Both the position numbers and the translations under genes were made by a program. From assembly GCA_944391805.1 (NCBI GenBank), contig CALXUY010000079.1, forward strand, positions 1 to 50,239: DNA of 50,239 nucleotides, read 5' to 3'. This DNA comes from an uncultured Clostridia bacterium (GTDB lineage: Bacteria > Bacillota > Clostridia > Oscillospirales > CAG-272). Below the pieces are notes generated by a model. It had not been told where the DNA came from, ran no database searches, and saw only the letters and a program-made list of their open reading frames with translations. Positions 1 through 8,123 of this stretch are shown one piece after another (within the stretch, counting starts at the first letter, position 1; each line of letters begins with the position of its first letter).

Positions 1-50
1 GTAGGCGCAAAGAAAAAGCTCACAAAAAGAAACGCCAAATGAGGAGTTTT

Positions 51-114
51 CGCCGCCTGCGGGCGGCGACAAGGGCTTCTCGCCCTTGACCCCGCAAACT
101 TTTGAAAAAGTTTG
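51..114. repeat. Three consecutive perfect hairpins
   Basis: Three adjacent perfect inverted repeats are visible: CGCCGCC-TGCG-GGCGGCG (51-68), AAGGGC-TTCTC-GCCCTT (71-87) and CAAACTTTT-GA-AAAAGTTTG (95-114). Three different stems spaced within a few bases of each other is more than a single terminator needs. From memory, similar GC-rich plus AT-rich palindrome blocks are common between genes in gut Clostridia. The family assignment is not proven. Confidence 0.6.
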
Positions 115-311
115 ATCAAAACTTTCATCAATCTGACGAAAGCCTCTGCTTTGGTCTATAGTCTGTGTTTCGCTGCGCGAAACCGTTTTGCTCCCGACGC
201 CCTTCAAAACTGCACTCAGGGGCAAGGTTCGCCCAAAATTGCACCGTCGCGGGACAGCCGGGCCGCTATGTTCCGCCCCCTGCCCATTGTGAAAGTGCTT
301 TGGAGGGGGCA

Positions 312-340
312 GGAGCTTTTTGCTGCGCGCAAAAAGCTCC
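312..340. repeat. 12-bp perfect inverted repeat
   Basis: GGAGCTTTTTGC (312-323) and GCAAAAAGCTCC (329-340) form a perfect 12-bp stem with the 5-base loop TGCGC. It lies about 90 bases beyond the cmk stop in the direction of cmk transcription. It could act as a terminator-like hairpin or be part of the repeat array to its left. Confidence 0.55.
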
Positions 341-428
341 ATCGCGCTGCTTGCCATGGGGTGCTCTGATCAGGAAGCCCCTCACATCGCGCGTCTCATA
401 CAGCCCTCATATCGCGCCGCGCGGCCGG

Positions 429-1100
429 TCAGACCCTGATCAGCTTGGATATGACCGTCATCAATCCCGCAATGCACTCGTCAGGCTGCATACCCGAGTT
501 ATCGAACACAATAGCGTCCGGCGCTGCGACAGCCGGAGCCACAGCGCGGTTGCTGTCGTTCCTGTCCCGCTCGAGCATATCGGCCAGAACCGATTCGTAA
601 TCGGTATCAATGCCCTTTGCCTTCAGCTCCTCATACCGGCGCATCGCACGACACTCGTCGCTGGCAGTGAGATAAATTTTGACGTCGGCGTTCGGCAGGA
701 TCACGGTTCCGATGTCCCGGCCGTCCATCACCACGCTGTTGGCTTTTGCAATGGAACGCTGGGTGTCCAGCAGAAAATTCCGGACAGCCGGAATGGCGGA
801 GACCGCCGACGCATACATCGACATCTCGGGCGTGCGGATGCGGTCGCCCATCGCCTCTCCGTTCAGATACACCTGCTGAACGCCGTTCTCGTAGCGCAGC
901 TCCAGACGGATCTGCGGGAGCAGCGCCTCTACCTCCTGTGCATTGTGCGGATCAACGCCCCGGGAACGCACATAATACCCGACCGTGCGGTACAGCGCGC
1001 CGGTATCCACATACACAATACCGAGCCGGGCTGCCAGCGCCTTGGCAACCGTGGATTTTCCGGCTCCGCTCGGTCCGTCTATGGCAATTTGAAACTTCAT
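429..1100 (-). CDS. cmk: Cytidylate kinase
   Basis: The product (223 aa) phosphorylates CMP and dCMP with ATP in the cytoplasm. The N-terminus has the P-loop IAIDGPSGAGKST typical of bacterial CMP kinase, followed by AARLGIVYVDTGALYRTVG. The family signature MDGRDIGTVILPNADVKIYLTAS is present near the middle (cited here in shorter form: MDGRDIGTVILP then KIYLTA). The length matches the family (220-230 aa). The ATG at 1100 is chosen because GGAGGCAGG lies just upstream and because it begins the conserved fold. The gene follows the YhiN-like gene with a 19-base gap and is probably the last gene of the RpiR operon. Confidence 0.96.
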   Translation of the reverse strand: MKFQIAIDGPSGAGKSTVAKALAARLGIVYVDTGALYRTVGYYVRSRGVDPHNAQEVEALLPQIRLELRYENGVQQVYLNGEAMGDRIRTPEMSMYASAVSAIPAVRNFLLDTQRSIAKANSVVMDGRDIGTVILPNADVKIYLTASDECRAMRRYEELKAKGIDTDYESVLADMLERDRNDSNRAVAPAVAAPDAIVFDNSGMQPDECIAGLMTVISKLIRV

Positions 1101-1119
1101 TTGGTTTCCTGCCTCCATT

Positions 1120-2406
1120 CTATTCTGTTTCCGCTCCCGCAAGCGGGAGCCGTGCGGCGGCGCTTCTCCCTGCAGCCACCCCCGTGGAAAAGGCGATTTG
1201 CAGATTGTAGCCGCCGGTATAGGCGTCCACATCCAGCACCTCGCCCGCAAAATACAGGCGCTCTACCAGACGGGACTCCATGGTTTTGGGGGAAAGCTCC
1301 TTCACGTCCACGCCCCCTCTCGTGATGATTGCCTCGGCAATCGGACGCAGACCGGCCAGCGGAATGCGCAGGCACTTGAGCCGCTCCCGGATGACCTCCC
1401 GCTCGGCACGGGTCACAGCGTTGACCTTTTTGCGGGGGTCGATTCCGCACACCGAGACAAACGGACCGATCATCTTCTGCGGGAGCAGATCCCCCAGCGC
1501 ATTGCCGAAATCACGGTTTTTGTATTTGGCAAAATCCGAGAGGATGCGCGCGTCCAGCTTCTGCCCGTCCAGCGCCGGCTTGAGGTCAAGCCGGATCTCG
1601 TACCTGCCCGGGCACACGTCTGCGAGATGCGCCGACGCCGAGAGCGCCATCGGCCCGGACAGCCCGTAATGGGTGAACAGCAGCTCGCCGAAGTCCTCAT
1701 ACACGCAGCGCCCGGTCCGCAGCTCGATTGCCTGCAGCCCCGTGTTCCGCAGGGACAGCCCCTGCATGGCCGCACACAGCCCCCCGTCCTCCACGAGCGG
1801 CACCAGCGATGGGCGCGGCGGGATCACGGTGTGTCCTGCGGCACGAGCAAACGCATAGCCGTCCCCGTCCGAGCCGGTGGAGGGATAGGACTTGCCCCCG
1901 GTGCACACAATCACCGCATCGGCCCGCAAAAGCCCCTCCGCCGTCCGCACGCCTTCTGCCCGGCCTTCCGCCGTCTCAATGCTCCTGACGCGCGTATGCA
2001 GCAGCTCCACGCCGCTCTCACGGCACTTGCGCTCCAGCGCGGCGACCACATCCCCCGCCCTGTCCGATACCGGGAACACCCGCCTGCCCCGCTCGGTTTT
2101 GAGCGGAACGCCAAGCGACTCGAAAAAGGCCTTGGTGTCGGCCGTGGAAAAGCCGGTGAGCGCGGCATAGAGAAAGCGGGGGTTGGTGGGCACACGGGAG
2201 AGAAATTCCTCGCGCCCGCAGTCGTTTGTGAGGTTGCACCGTCCTTTTCCGGTGATGCGCAGCTTTTTTCCGAGCCTGTCGTTGCGCTCCAGCAGAACCG
2301 CCCGTGCGCCGGCCTCCGCGGCGGCAATCGCCGCCATCATACCGGCCGCACCGCCTCCGACAACCGCTATCAACGGGACCTCAGGTGTTCTTTTTATCGT
2401 AAACAT
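1120..2406 (-). CDS. FAD-binding oxidoreductase, YhiN/BaiN (HI0933) family
   Basis: This 428-aa cytoplasmic flavoprotein belongs to the family annotated as aminoacetone-oxidase-like or HI0933-like. BaiN of bile acid metabolism is a related member. The N-terminal dinucleotide-binding motif VVGGGAAGMMAAIAAAEAGA is followed by LLERNDRLGKKL and the family hallmark ITGKGRCNLTND. The C-terminal FAD motif LYFAGEVLDVDAYTGGYNLQ is also present. The start overlaps the end of the RpiR gene by 26 bases, and the GGAGGAGG upstream is somewhat distant, so a slightly different start is possible. The substrate is unknown; bile acid activity should not be assumed. Confidence 0.9.
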   Translation of the reverse strand: MFTIKRTPEVPLIAVVGGGAAGMMAAIAAAEAGARAVLLERNDRLGKKLRITGKGRCNLTNDCGREEFLSRVPTNPRFLYAALTGFSTADTKAFFESLGVPLKTERGRRVFPVSDRAGDVVAALERKCRESGVELLHTRVRSIETAEGRAEGVRTAEGLLRADAVIVCTGGKSYPSTGSDGDGYAFARAAGHTVIPPRPSLVPLVEDGGLCAAMQGLSLRNTGLQAIELRTGRCVYEDFGELLFTHYGLSGPMALSASAHLADVCPGRYEIRLDLKPALDGQKLDARILSDFAKYKNRDFGNALGDLLPQKMIGPFVSVCGIDPRKKVNAVTRAEREVIRERLKCLRIPLAGLRPIAEAIITRGGVDVKELSPKTMESRLVERLYFAGEVLDVDAYTGGYNLQIAFSTGVAAGRSAAARLPLAGAETE

Positions 2407-3244
2407 CGTAGTGATCCCAAACCTCCTCCAGCTCCCGCAGGCGCTCGGTCACCTCCTCGCTTCTCTGGCGGGACACCGCCACGATCAGCGCGTTGATGAT
2501 GCTCAGAGGAGCCACGAGCGAATCCACAAACGACGCCATATCGCTTTGCGCAATCAGGAGCTGGTCGGCGTACCCGGCGATGGGAGACTGCGTGCTGTCG
2601 GTCAGCGCCACCACGTTGGCGTGGCGGCTGCGGGCATACTCCACGGCGTGAATCACCCGTTTGGAATAGCGCGGAAAGCTGATGGCAATCAGCACGTCGC
2701 CCTGCCCGATCCGGAGGATTTTTTCAAACATCTCGCTGCCCGAGGTGCTCTGCAGCAGCCGCACCTGGTCGAACACCATACCGAGGCTGTGACTGAGAAA
2801 GCCCGCAAGGTAGGAGGACGACCGTGCGCCGAGAATGTAGATGGCCTTTGCACTGACAATCTGCCGCACTGCCTCCTCAAAGGAGTGGCTGTCGATGCCC
2901 TCAAGCGTGCGCCGGATGCGTTCCGCGTCCGATGACAGCACCTTTTCGAGCACATTCCCGTCCCCGATGATCTGGTTGGTCACCTCCATGCGCTGGAAGG
3001 AGGTCAGCCGCGTGCGGATCAGCTCCTTGAGCGAATGCTGAAACTCCGGATAACCGTCAAACCCCAGCTCGATGGCAAAGCGCACCACCGTCGACTCCGA
3101 AACGCCGACAAGCGTGCTCAGACGGGAGGCCGTGAGATACGCCGCTTTATCATAATGCGCAAGAATATACTCCGCAATTCGTTTCTGCCCCTTGGAAAAA
3201 GATTTCATTCCTTCCTCAATGGTCCTGAGCAAATCCTGATTCAT
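2381..3244 (-). CDS. MurR/RpiR family transcriptional regulator
   Basis: This 287-aa DNA-binding regulator has an N-terminal helix-turn-helix (about residues 1-80, with LSTLVGVSESTVVRFAIELG) and a C-terminal SIS domain (about 125-260, with YILGARSSSYLAGFLSHSLG). That is the standard RpiR architecture; the SIS domain normally senses a phosphosugar. The ATG at 3244 is preceded by GGAAGGGAGAAAC. It is the first gene of the operon with the YhiN-like gene and cmk, and a near-consensus promoter lies upstream at 3385-3413. No sugar-phosphate gene is directly linked, so its effector is unknown. Confidence 0.92.
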   Translation of the reverse strand: MNQDLLRTIEEGMKSFSKGQKRIAEYILAHYDKAAYLTASRLSTLVGVSESTVVRFAIELGFDGYPEFQHSLKELIRTRLTSFQRMEVTNQIIGDGNVLEKVLSSDAERIRRTLEGIDSHSFEEAVRQIVSAKAIYILGARSSSYLAGFLSHSLGMVFDQVRLLQSTSGSEMFEKILRIGQGDVLIAISFPRYSKRVIHAVEYARSRHANVVALTDSTQSPIAGYADQLLIAQSDMASFVDSLVAPLSIINALIVAVSRQRSEEVTERLRELEEVWDHYDVYDKKNT

Positions 3245-3384
3245 GTTTCTCCCTTCCCGCAAGTGCGCCGTTCGGGTGCGAATGCCGGTTCCGATGCAAT
3301 GAGAACGCCCACCGTTCAGCCGGCGCCGGTAAGCGCCGGAGCGTCCGGAGCCTGCCGCGCCGCGCGGGGGCACGTCTGCGTAAT

Positions 3385-3413
3385 ATTATACCGCAAAACC
3401 GCCGGAATGTCAA
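3385..3413 (-). promoter_or_regulatory. Sigma-A promoter for the RpiR operon
   Basis: Read on the minus strand, TTGACA (3408-3413) is followed by a 17-base spacer and TATAAT (3385-3390). Both hexamers match consensus exactly. It lies about 140 bases upstream of the regulator start. Confidence 0.85.
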
Positions 3414-3520
3414 CTGAAATTTGCAAGAACGCCCGCAAAAACCTGCAAACCGGTCACGGAGAAAGTCCCGGGCTGCGTCCGCGCCCGGCGCCGCTGCGCG
3501 GCGCGCTGCATCATGGCGGT

Positions 3521-4450
3521 TCAGCTCTCCTTTTCGGGAGCATCCGGAGCGTCTGCCGCCGCCCCGATCAGCATGCGCAGCCGGTCCAGAAACACCTGTG
3601 CGGGTCTGGAAAATACCGCGTATCGTTTCCAGACAATATCCAGATGGGTTTCCACCGCCGGCCACAGAGGCCGGAAGCACAGCTCGCTCTCACCCGTGGT
3701 GTTGACGAGCCGCTCCAGACTGATGGCATAGCCGATGCCCTCCCGCACCAAAAGGGTCGCGTTATACAGCAGATTGTATCTGCCCATGAGCCGCAGCCCC
3801 TCCATCCGGCCGCCGAACCACTCGTAAATCCGGCTCCCCTTCCGGAGGGATTGGAGCGAGCAGATCAGGGGCTGCTGCCGCAGCTCGTCCGCCGTGATGC
3901 GCTCCTTTGCGGCCAGTGGGCTGTCCTTGCGCATCAGCACGCCCCATGTATCCGACTGCGGCAGCCGGATCGAATGGTATTTGGAAAGCCCGGGATGGTC
4001 GGTCAGATCAACCAGAATTCCGAAATCGATCAGTCCCTTGTCGAGCCGCTCCATAACGTCGCCCGCATCGCTGCTCAGAAAGCTGAAGCGTACCAGCGGA
4101 TAATCGTCCTGCACCGACTTTGCCGCCTTTGCAACGGTCTGCACGGCATAGCTCTCTCCACCGCCGATAAAAACGTCGCCGCAAACCGTGTCCTCCGGGG
4201 CCAAAATTTCCGCCTCGGTTTTTTCATATAAGGCCAGCAGCTCCTCGGCGCGCTTTTTCAGTAGGATGCCCGTTTCGGTCAGCGTGATTCTCCTGCTGCC
4301 GCGAAGGAACAACGGCCGGCCGATTTCTTTTTCGAGATTCTGCATCTGCTTGGTCAGACTTGGCTGCGCAATGTACAGTGATTCCGCCGCCTTTGTAATG
4401 CTCTCCTCCCGCGCCACCGCCAGAAAGTAACGCAGCTCACGCAATTCCAT
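3521..4450 (-). CDS. LysR family transcriptional regulator
   Basis: This 309-aa regulator has an N-terminal winged helix (MELRELRYFLAVAREESITKAAE, then LYIAQPSLTKQMQNLEKEIG; residues 1-60) and a C-terminal substrate-binding-like effector domain. The ATG at 4450 is chosen because AGGAGGTG lies 9 bases upstream; an in-frame GTG at 4462 sits inside that ribosome binding site. It is transcribed divergently from the acetyltransferase operon at 4639, the classic LysR arrangement. It probably controls that operon and itself. The inducer cannot be read from the sequence. Confidence 0.93.
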   Translation of the reverse strand: MELRELRYFLAVAREESITKAAESLYIAQPSLTKQMQNLEKEIGRPLFLRGSRRITLTETGILLKKRAEELLALYEKTEAEILAPEDTVCGDVFIGGGESYAVQTVAKAAKSVQDDYPLVRFSFLSSDAGDVMERLDKGLIDFGILVDLTDHPGLSKYHSIRLPQSDTWGVLMRKDSPLAAKERITADELRQQPLICSLQSLRKGSRIYEWFGGRMEGLRLMGRYNLLYNATLLVREGIGYAISLERLVNTTGESELCFRPLWPAVETHLDIVWKRYAVFSRPAQVFLDRLRMLIGAAADAPDAPEKES

Positions 4451-4468
4451 CGTATTAAACACCTCCTG

Positions 4469-4523
4469 TTGACATATAGTTTCATTATATCATGTGCAGG
4501 CATAGCTGTCAACTATATTTCAA
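4469..4523. promoter_or_regulatory. Inverted repeat, probable LysR operator
   Basis: TTGACATATAGTT (4469-4481) and AACTATATTTCAA (4511-4523) form an inverted repeat matching at 12 of 13 positions. The right arm overlaps the -35 box of the lysR promoter and the left arm lies just downstream of its -10 box. The plus-strand promoter begins 17 bases beyond the right arm. The placement fits LysR control of both directions, but the binding protein is inferred. Confidence 0.6.
4484..4512 (-). promoter_or_regulatory. Sigma-A promoter for the LysR gene
   Basis: On the minus strand TTGACA (4507-4512), 17 bases, then TATAAT (4484-4489). Both boxes are perfect consensus. It lies between the arms of the inverted repeat. 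Confidence 0.85.
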
Positions 4524-4539
4524 CATAAAAAATATATAT

Positions 4540-4568
4540 TTGACATTCCCAATTCTCTTGGCTATAAT
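4540..4568 (+). promoter_or_regulatory. Sigma-A promoter for the acetyltransferase operon
   Basis: TTGACA (4540-4545) and TATAAT (4563-4568) with a 17-base spacer, both exact consensus. It is about 70 bases upstream of the acetyltransferase start and back to back with the lysR promoter. Confidence 0.88.
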
Positions 4569-4638
4569 GGTAACAGAACGTGTCCGGCAGGGAAAATCAG
4601 GCGATCTCCGGGCATGTGAAGCAGGAGGTTTTTTCAGT

Positions 4639-5217
4639 ATGACAACCACCCAGTATCTCAAATGGGTAAAACAGCGCCCCTATCTGCAGGCCGGCTCGGA
4701 GGTGCACGAATGCATGCACCGCATGGCCGACGAAGCGCGCCGCATCACTGCCAGAATCAACGGCGAATACCATACGGCGGAGGAGCTGCGCCATCTGTTT
4801 TCCAAGCTCACCGGAAAAGAGGTCAGCGAGGATTTCGGTCTGTTCCCACCGTTTTACACCGATTGCGGCAAAAACATCACGGTCGGCAGGCATGTGTTCA
4901 TCAATTCCGGCTGCTGCTTTCAGGATCAGGGCGGCATTTCGATCGGAGACGATACGCTGATCGGGCACCAGGTGGTGCTTGCAACCCTGAATCATGATCT
5001 GCTCCCATCCAGACGCGCCAACATGTTCCCCGCCCCGATCGTAATCGGCAAGGGCGTGTGGATCGGCGCGCACGCCACGGTGCTTCCCGGCGTGACCATC
5101 GGCGACCACGCGGTTGTCGCGGCCGGCGCGGTCGTCACCAAGGACGTGCCCGCCAATACCGTCGTCGCGGGCGTTCCCGCAAAGCGGATCAAAGAAATCA
5201 CCGAACCAGGAATCTAA
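4639..5217 (+). CDS. Sugar O-acetyltransferase (maltose/galactoside acetyltransferase type)
   Basis: This 192-aa left-handed beta-helix enzyme is expected to transfer acetyl from acetyl-CoA to a sugar hydroxyl in the cytoplasm. Hexapeptide repeats run from about residue 75 to the end ([46 protein letters not shown], then [15 protein letters not shown]). The His in NHD near residue 118 is the likely catalytic base. The N-terminal helical region is typical of maltose acetyltransferases. The ATG at 4639 follows AGGAGG at 4623-4628. It is the first gene of a three-gene unit under a consensus promoter, divergent from LysR. The acceptor is unknown. Confidence 0.9.
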   Translation: MTTTQYLKWVKQRPYLQAGSEVHECMHRMADEARRITARINGEYHTAEELRHLFSKLTGKEVSEDFGLFPPFYTDCGKNITVGRHVFINSGCCFQDQGGISIGDDTLIGHQVVLATLNHDLLPSRRANMFPAPIVIGKGVWIGAHATVLPGVTIGDHAVVAAGAVVTKDVPANTVVAGVPAKRIKEITEPGI

Positions 5218-5231
5218 GGAGGGTATTGATC

Positions 5232-6239
5232 ATGATGAAAGAAAAATTACAATTGGTAACCGAGTGGGACAAGACCTTCCCCAAGAGCGATCGGGTGGAG
5301 CACTGCAAGGTAACCTTTGTGAACCGTTACGGAATCACGCTGGCGGCAGATCTGTACGCACCGAAGAACGCGGACGGAAGGCTCCCGGCCATCGCCGTCT
5401 GCGGGCCATTCGGCGCGGTCAAGGAGCAGTGCGCCGGGCTGTATGCGCAGACACTGGCGGAAAGAGGCTTCCTGACCATTGCGTTCGACCCCTCCTTTAC
5501 CGGTGAGAGCGGCGGAAATGTGCGTGATATGGCCTCTCCCGATATCAATACGGAGGATTTTATGGCGGCGGTGGATTTCCTGTCCCTGCATGACAGGGTG
5601 GATCCTGACCGGATCGGCATCCTTGGGATCTGCGGATGGGGCGGCATGGCGCTCAACGCGGCTGCTTTGGATACAAGGATCAAGGCTACCGTGGCATCCA
5701 CCATGTATGACATGACGAGAGTGAACGCCAACGGCTACTTTGACAGCGAGAACAGCGCAGAAGCCCGATACCAAAAGAAGGCTGCCATGTGTGCGCAGAG
5801 ACTTGCCGATCTGAAGGCCGGAGCGTACCGGCATGGCGGCGGTGTGGTGGATCCCCTGCCGGAGGACGCTCCGTTTTTTGTCAAGGACTATCACAGCTAT
5901 TACAAAACCGACCGCGGCTATCACGCAAGATCGCTGAATTCCAACGGCGGATGGAATGTGATCGGGTGTGAGTCTTTTATGAATCAGCCGATTCTGAAAT
6001 ATACAAATGAGATTCGCAGTGCCGTCCTGATCATGCACGGGGAAAAAGCGCATTCCTGTTACTTCTCCAAGGATGCTTACGCTGCCATGACAAACGGCAG
6101 CAGGTACACGGACAACAAGGAGCTTCTCATCATCCCGGACGCGGTTCATACCGATCTGTATGACGGCGGCGGCAAGAATGCCATCCCGTTTGATCATCTG
6201 GAACGCTTTTTCTACAGGGCGTTTGATGAACAAAAATAA
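5232..6239 (+). CDS. Alpha/beta hydrolase (dienelactone-hydrolase/YcjY-like)
   Basis: This 335-aa cytoplasmic hydrolase shows the alpha/beta fold elements in order: LPAIAVCGPFGAVKEQ, a strand with IAFDPSFTGESGG, the nucleophile elbow ILGICGWGG (about residue 137), an acidic region after LIMHGEKAHS, and a C-terminal His in IIPDAVHTDL. The nucleophile position in the elbow is Cys rather than the usual Ser. That is seen in dienelactone hydrolase and in some YcjY-like members, so the enzyme may be active but unusual. The ribosome binding site AAGGAGGG overlaps the stop region of the preceding gene, 14 bases away, so the two are cotranscribed. The substrate is unknown. Confidence 0.85.
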   Translation: MMKEKLQLVTEWDKTFPKSDRVEHCKVTFVNRYGITLAADLYAPKNADGRLPAIAVCGPFGAVKEQCAGLYAQTLAERGFLTIAFDPSFTGESGGNVRDMASPDINTEDFMAAVDFLSLHDRVDPDRIGILGICGWGGMALNAAALDTRIKATVASTMYDMTRVNANGYFDSENSAEARYQKKAAMCAQRLADLKAGAYRHGGGVVDPLPEDAPFFVKDYHSYYKTDRGYHARSLNSNGGWNVIGCESFMNQPILKYTNEIRSAVLIMHGEKAHSCYFSKDAYAAMTNGSRYTDNKELLIIPDAVHTDLYDGGGKNAIPFDHLERFFYRAFDEQK

Positions 6240-6257
6240 TAAGGAGGCGCCACAGCC

Positions 6258-7742
6258 ATGCAACGACACCGCATTTTCCTTCTCTGCCTCGTTCTGTTCT
6301 GTTACGGCCTGACGTCCTGCTCCGGCCGGCTGCCACCGGACCGCACCGGCGGGGAGGGGACAGACGGTGCGTCCTCCGCCGTCACAGCGCCCTCCTTCCC
6401 TGAAGCCGGCAATACATCCGTGCTGGTCGCCTACTTTTCCTGCACCGGCACCACCGAGGGCATCGCCCGGACGATTGCCGCGGAGGCGGGCGGCAGCCTG
6501 CATGAAATCATTCCGGCCGAGCCTTATACCGAGGAGGATCTGGACTATTACAGCGGCGGCAGAGCCGACCAGGAGCAGGCAGACCCGGATGCGCGCCCGG
6601 CCATTGCAAACAGCGTTGCGGACATGAGCTCCTACGATGTGGTATTTCTCGGCTACCCGATCTGGCACGGACAGGCCCCGAAAATCATTTATACATTTTT
6701 GGAAAGCTACAATTTTTCAGGCAAGGTGATCATTCCCTTCTGCACCTCCGGCAACAGCGGGATCGGCTCCAGCGCCGACAACCTGCACCCCCTCGCCCCT
6801 GCGGCAGAATGGCGCGACGGCAGGCGTTTTGCCGGAGGCACAGACACGCAAACCATTTCGGATTGGTTGGAGGAGCTGAACCTGCATATGGAAAGCAGTC
6901 ATGTATCGTCCTTTGATCTCGGGAGCGGGACAAACGGTCACGCGCCCACAGTGATGCTGAACAGCGGATACGAGATGCCGGTTTTGGGGCTTGGCACCTA
7001 TTCGCTGCACGGGGAAACCTGCAAAGCGTCGGTGCGCGCGGCACTGGACGCCGGAGTACGGCTGATTGATACGGCTTACATGTATGGAAACGAAGCCGAA
7101 ATCGGAGAGGCCATCCGGGAATCCGGCGTTCCGCGGGAAGAAATCTTTGTCATCACCAAAATTTACCCGGGCGAGCAGTTTGCCAATCCCGAAAAAGCCA
7201 TACAGGACGCCCTTGACAAGCTGAACGTCGGCTATATTGACATGATGCTCCTGCACCACCCCGGCGCCAACGATGTTACCGCATACAAGGCAATGGAGCA
7301 GGCAGTACGCGAAGGAAAAATCCGCTCGCTGGGGCTTTCCAACTGGTATATCGAGAAAATTGATGATTTTATTGCCCAGGTAGACATCATGCCGGCGTTG
7401 GTGCAGAATGAAATTCATATCTATTATCAGGAGCAGGACGTGGTGCCCTACATGCACAGTCTGGGCATTGTCATGCAGGCATGGTACCCGTTCGGCGGCA
7501 GAGGACACACCGGTGAGATTCTGAACGACCCTACCATCACAGCCATCGCGCAGGCGCACAACCGCACGGCGGCGCAGGTTATCCTTCGCTGGCATCTGCA
7601 GCGCGGTGTGGCGGCAATTCCAGGCTCGAGCAATCCGGAGCATATCCGCGAGAACATTTCGGTATTCGATTTTTCGCTGACAGAGGAGGAGATGGCCTCC
7701 ATCGCCGCACTGGACCGCGGAGAAAAGCATGATTGGTATTGA
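6258..7742 (+). CDS. Lipoprotein fusion of flavodoxin and aldo-keto reductase
   Basis: This 494-aa protein starts with a lipoprotein signal peptide (lipobox LTSC, Cys at residue 21). A flavodoxin domain follows (about 53-205) with the FMN phosphate loop SCTGTTEG and VVFLGYPIWHGQAPK. A complete aldo-keto reductase follows (about 228-494). The reductase catalytic tetrad is visible as Asp and Tyr in DTAYMYGNE, Lys in VITKIYP and His in LLHHPG. The NADP-binding end IPGSSNPEHIREN is intact. It sits 18 bases after the hydrolase with AAGGAGG upstream. An exported protein with two normally cytosolic redox domains is odd. It may route electrons between NAD(P)H-type substrates and FMN at the membrane, but that is inference. 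Confidence 0.88.
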   Translation: MQRHRIFLLCLVLFCYGLTSCSGRLPPDRTGGEGTDGASSAVTAPSFPEAGNTSVLVAYFSCTGTTEGIARTIAAEAGGSLHEIIPAEPYTEEDLDYYSGGRADQEQADPDARPAIANSVADMSSYDVVFLGYPIWHGQAPKIIYTFLESYNFSGKVIIPFCTSGNSGIGSSADNLHPLAPAAEWRDGRRFAGGTDTQTISDWLEELNLHMESSHVSSFDLGSGTNGHAPTVMLNSGYEMPVLGLGTYSLHGETCKASVRAALDAGVRLIDTAYMYGNEAEIGEAIRESGVPREEIFVITKIYPGEQFANPEKAIQDALDKLNVGYIDMMLLHHPGANDVTAYKAMEQAVREGKIRSLGLSNWYIEKIDDFIAQVDIMPALVQNEIHIYYQEQDVVPYMHSLGIVMQAWYPFGGRGHTGEILNDPTITAIAQAHNRTAAQVILRWHLQRGVAAIPGSSNPEHIRENISVFDFSLTEEEMASIAALDRGEKHDWY

Positions 7743-7871
7743 CATGCGCTGACGCATCGGGAGATCCGCCGCCACAACACGCCCTTTTACGGCAATCCGT
7801 CGTTTCTGTTACCGGCGGCAATGTCAAAGCCATACACCCGCAGAAACCGAACCGTGCCTGCCCCAACCGGC

Positions 7872-7916
7872 AAAAAGCGCTCACACAGGAATTGTTCCTT
7901 GCTGTGAGCGCTTTTT
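7872..7916 (+). terminator. Intrinsic terminator after the fusion lipoprotein
   Basis: AAAAAGCGCTCACA (7872-7885) pairs perfectly with TGTGAGCGCTTTTT (7903-7916) around a 17-base loop, and the right arm ends in a T run. The symmetric A and T flanks make it potentially bidirectional. Confidence 0.8.
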
Positions 7917-8031
7917 CGCCCGAGGGATGAAAAACTCCGGTCAACCGCCTTCTGCCAGCATAATCCGGTCAACGCATGCCTGTTGACAGTAACTGTGGCC
8001 TTTTATTTATGAATTATTTTCTGTTTTTTCA

Positions 8032-8060
8032 TTGACAAATCCAAGAGTTTATGCGATACT
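8032..8060 (+). promoter_or_regulatory. Sigma-A promoter for the VanZ-like gene
   Basis: TTGACA (8032-8037), 17-base spacer, GATACT (8055-8060). The -35 box is exact; the -10 box differs from TATAAT at two positions. It lies 64 bases upstream of the start codon. Confidence 0.65.
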
Positions 8061-8123
8061 ATTCATGGATGAACCCACCGGCATCTGCCAATCAATGACA
8101 ACACAGAAAGGACCTGAACCCAC

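Larger units (their letters stand above)
1..428. other. Intergenic region with stacked hairpins
   Basis: I see no convincing gene here. The stretch lies downstream of cytidylate kinase, whose stop is at 429. It carries perfect inverted repeats at 51-68, 71-87, 95-114, 167-183 and 312-340. A near-direct repeat of about 13 bases (CCTCAYATCGCGC) occurs near 378-390 and 409-421. Reading frames across it are low-complexity and cut by the hairpins. The structure resembles an intergenic palindromic repeat element rather than one terminator. The hairpins may still end or stabilise the cmk transcript. Confidence 0.6.
7743..8123. other. Intergenic region with terminator and promoter
   Basis: No gene is evident. 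It holds a strong intrinsic terminator at 7872-7916 for the upstream operon and a promoter at 8032-8060 for the VanZ-like gene. The rest shows nothing that I can interpret. Confidence 0.7.

Noticed and set aside
165..1325. Long plus-strand frame opposite cytidylate kinase
   Set aside because: It is antisense to cmk, rich in Arg, His and Pro, and shows no domain or ribosome binding site. The minus-strand proteins explain the region fully.
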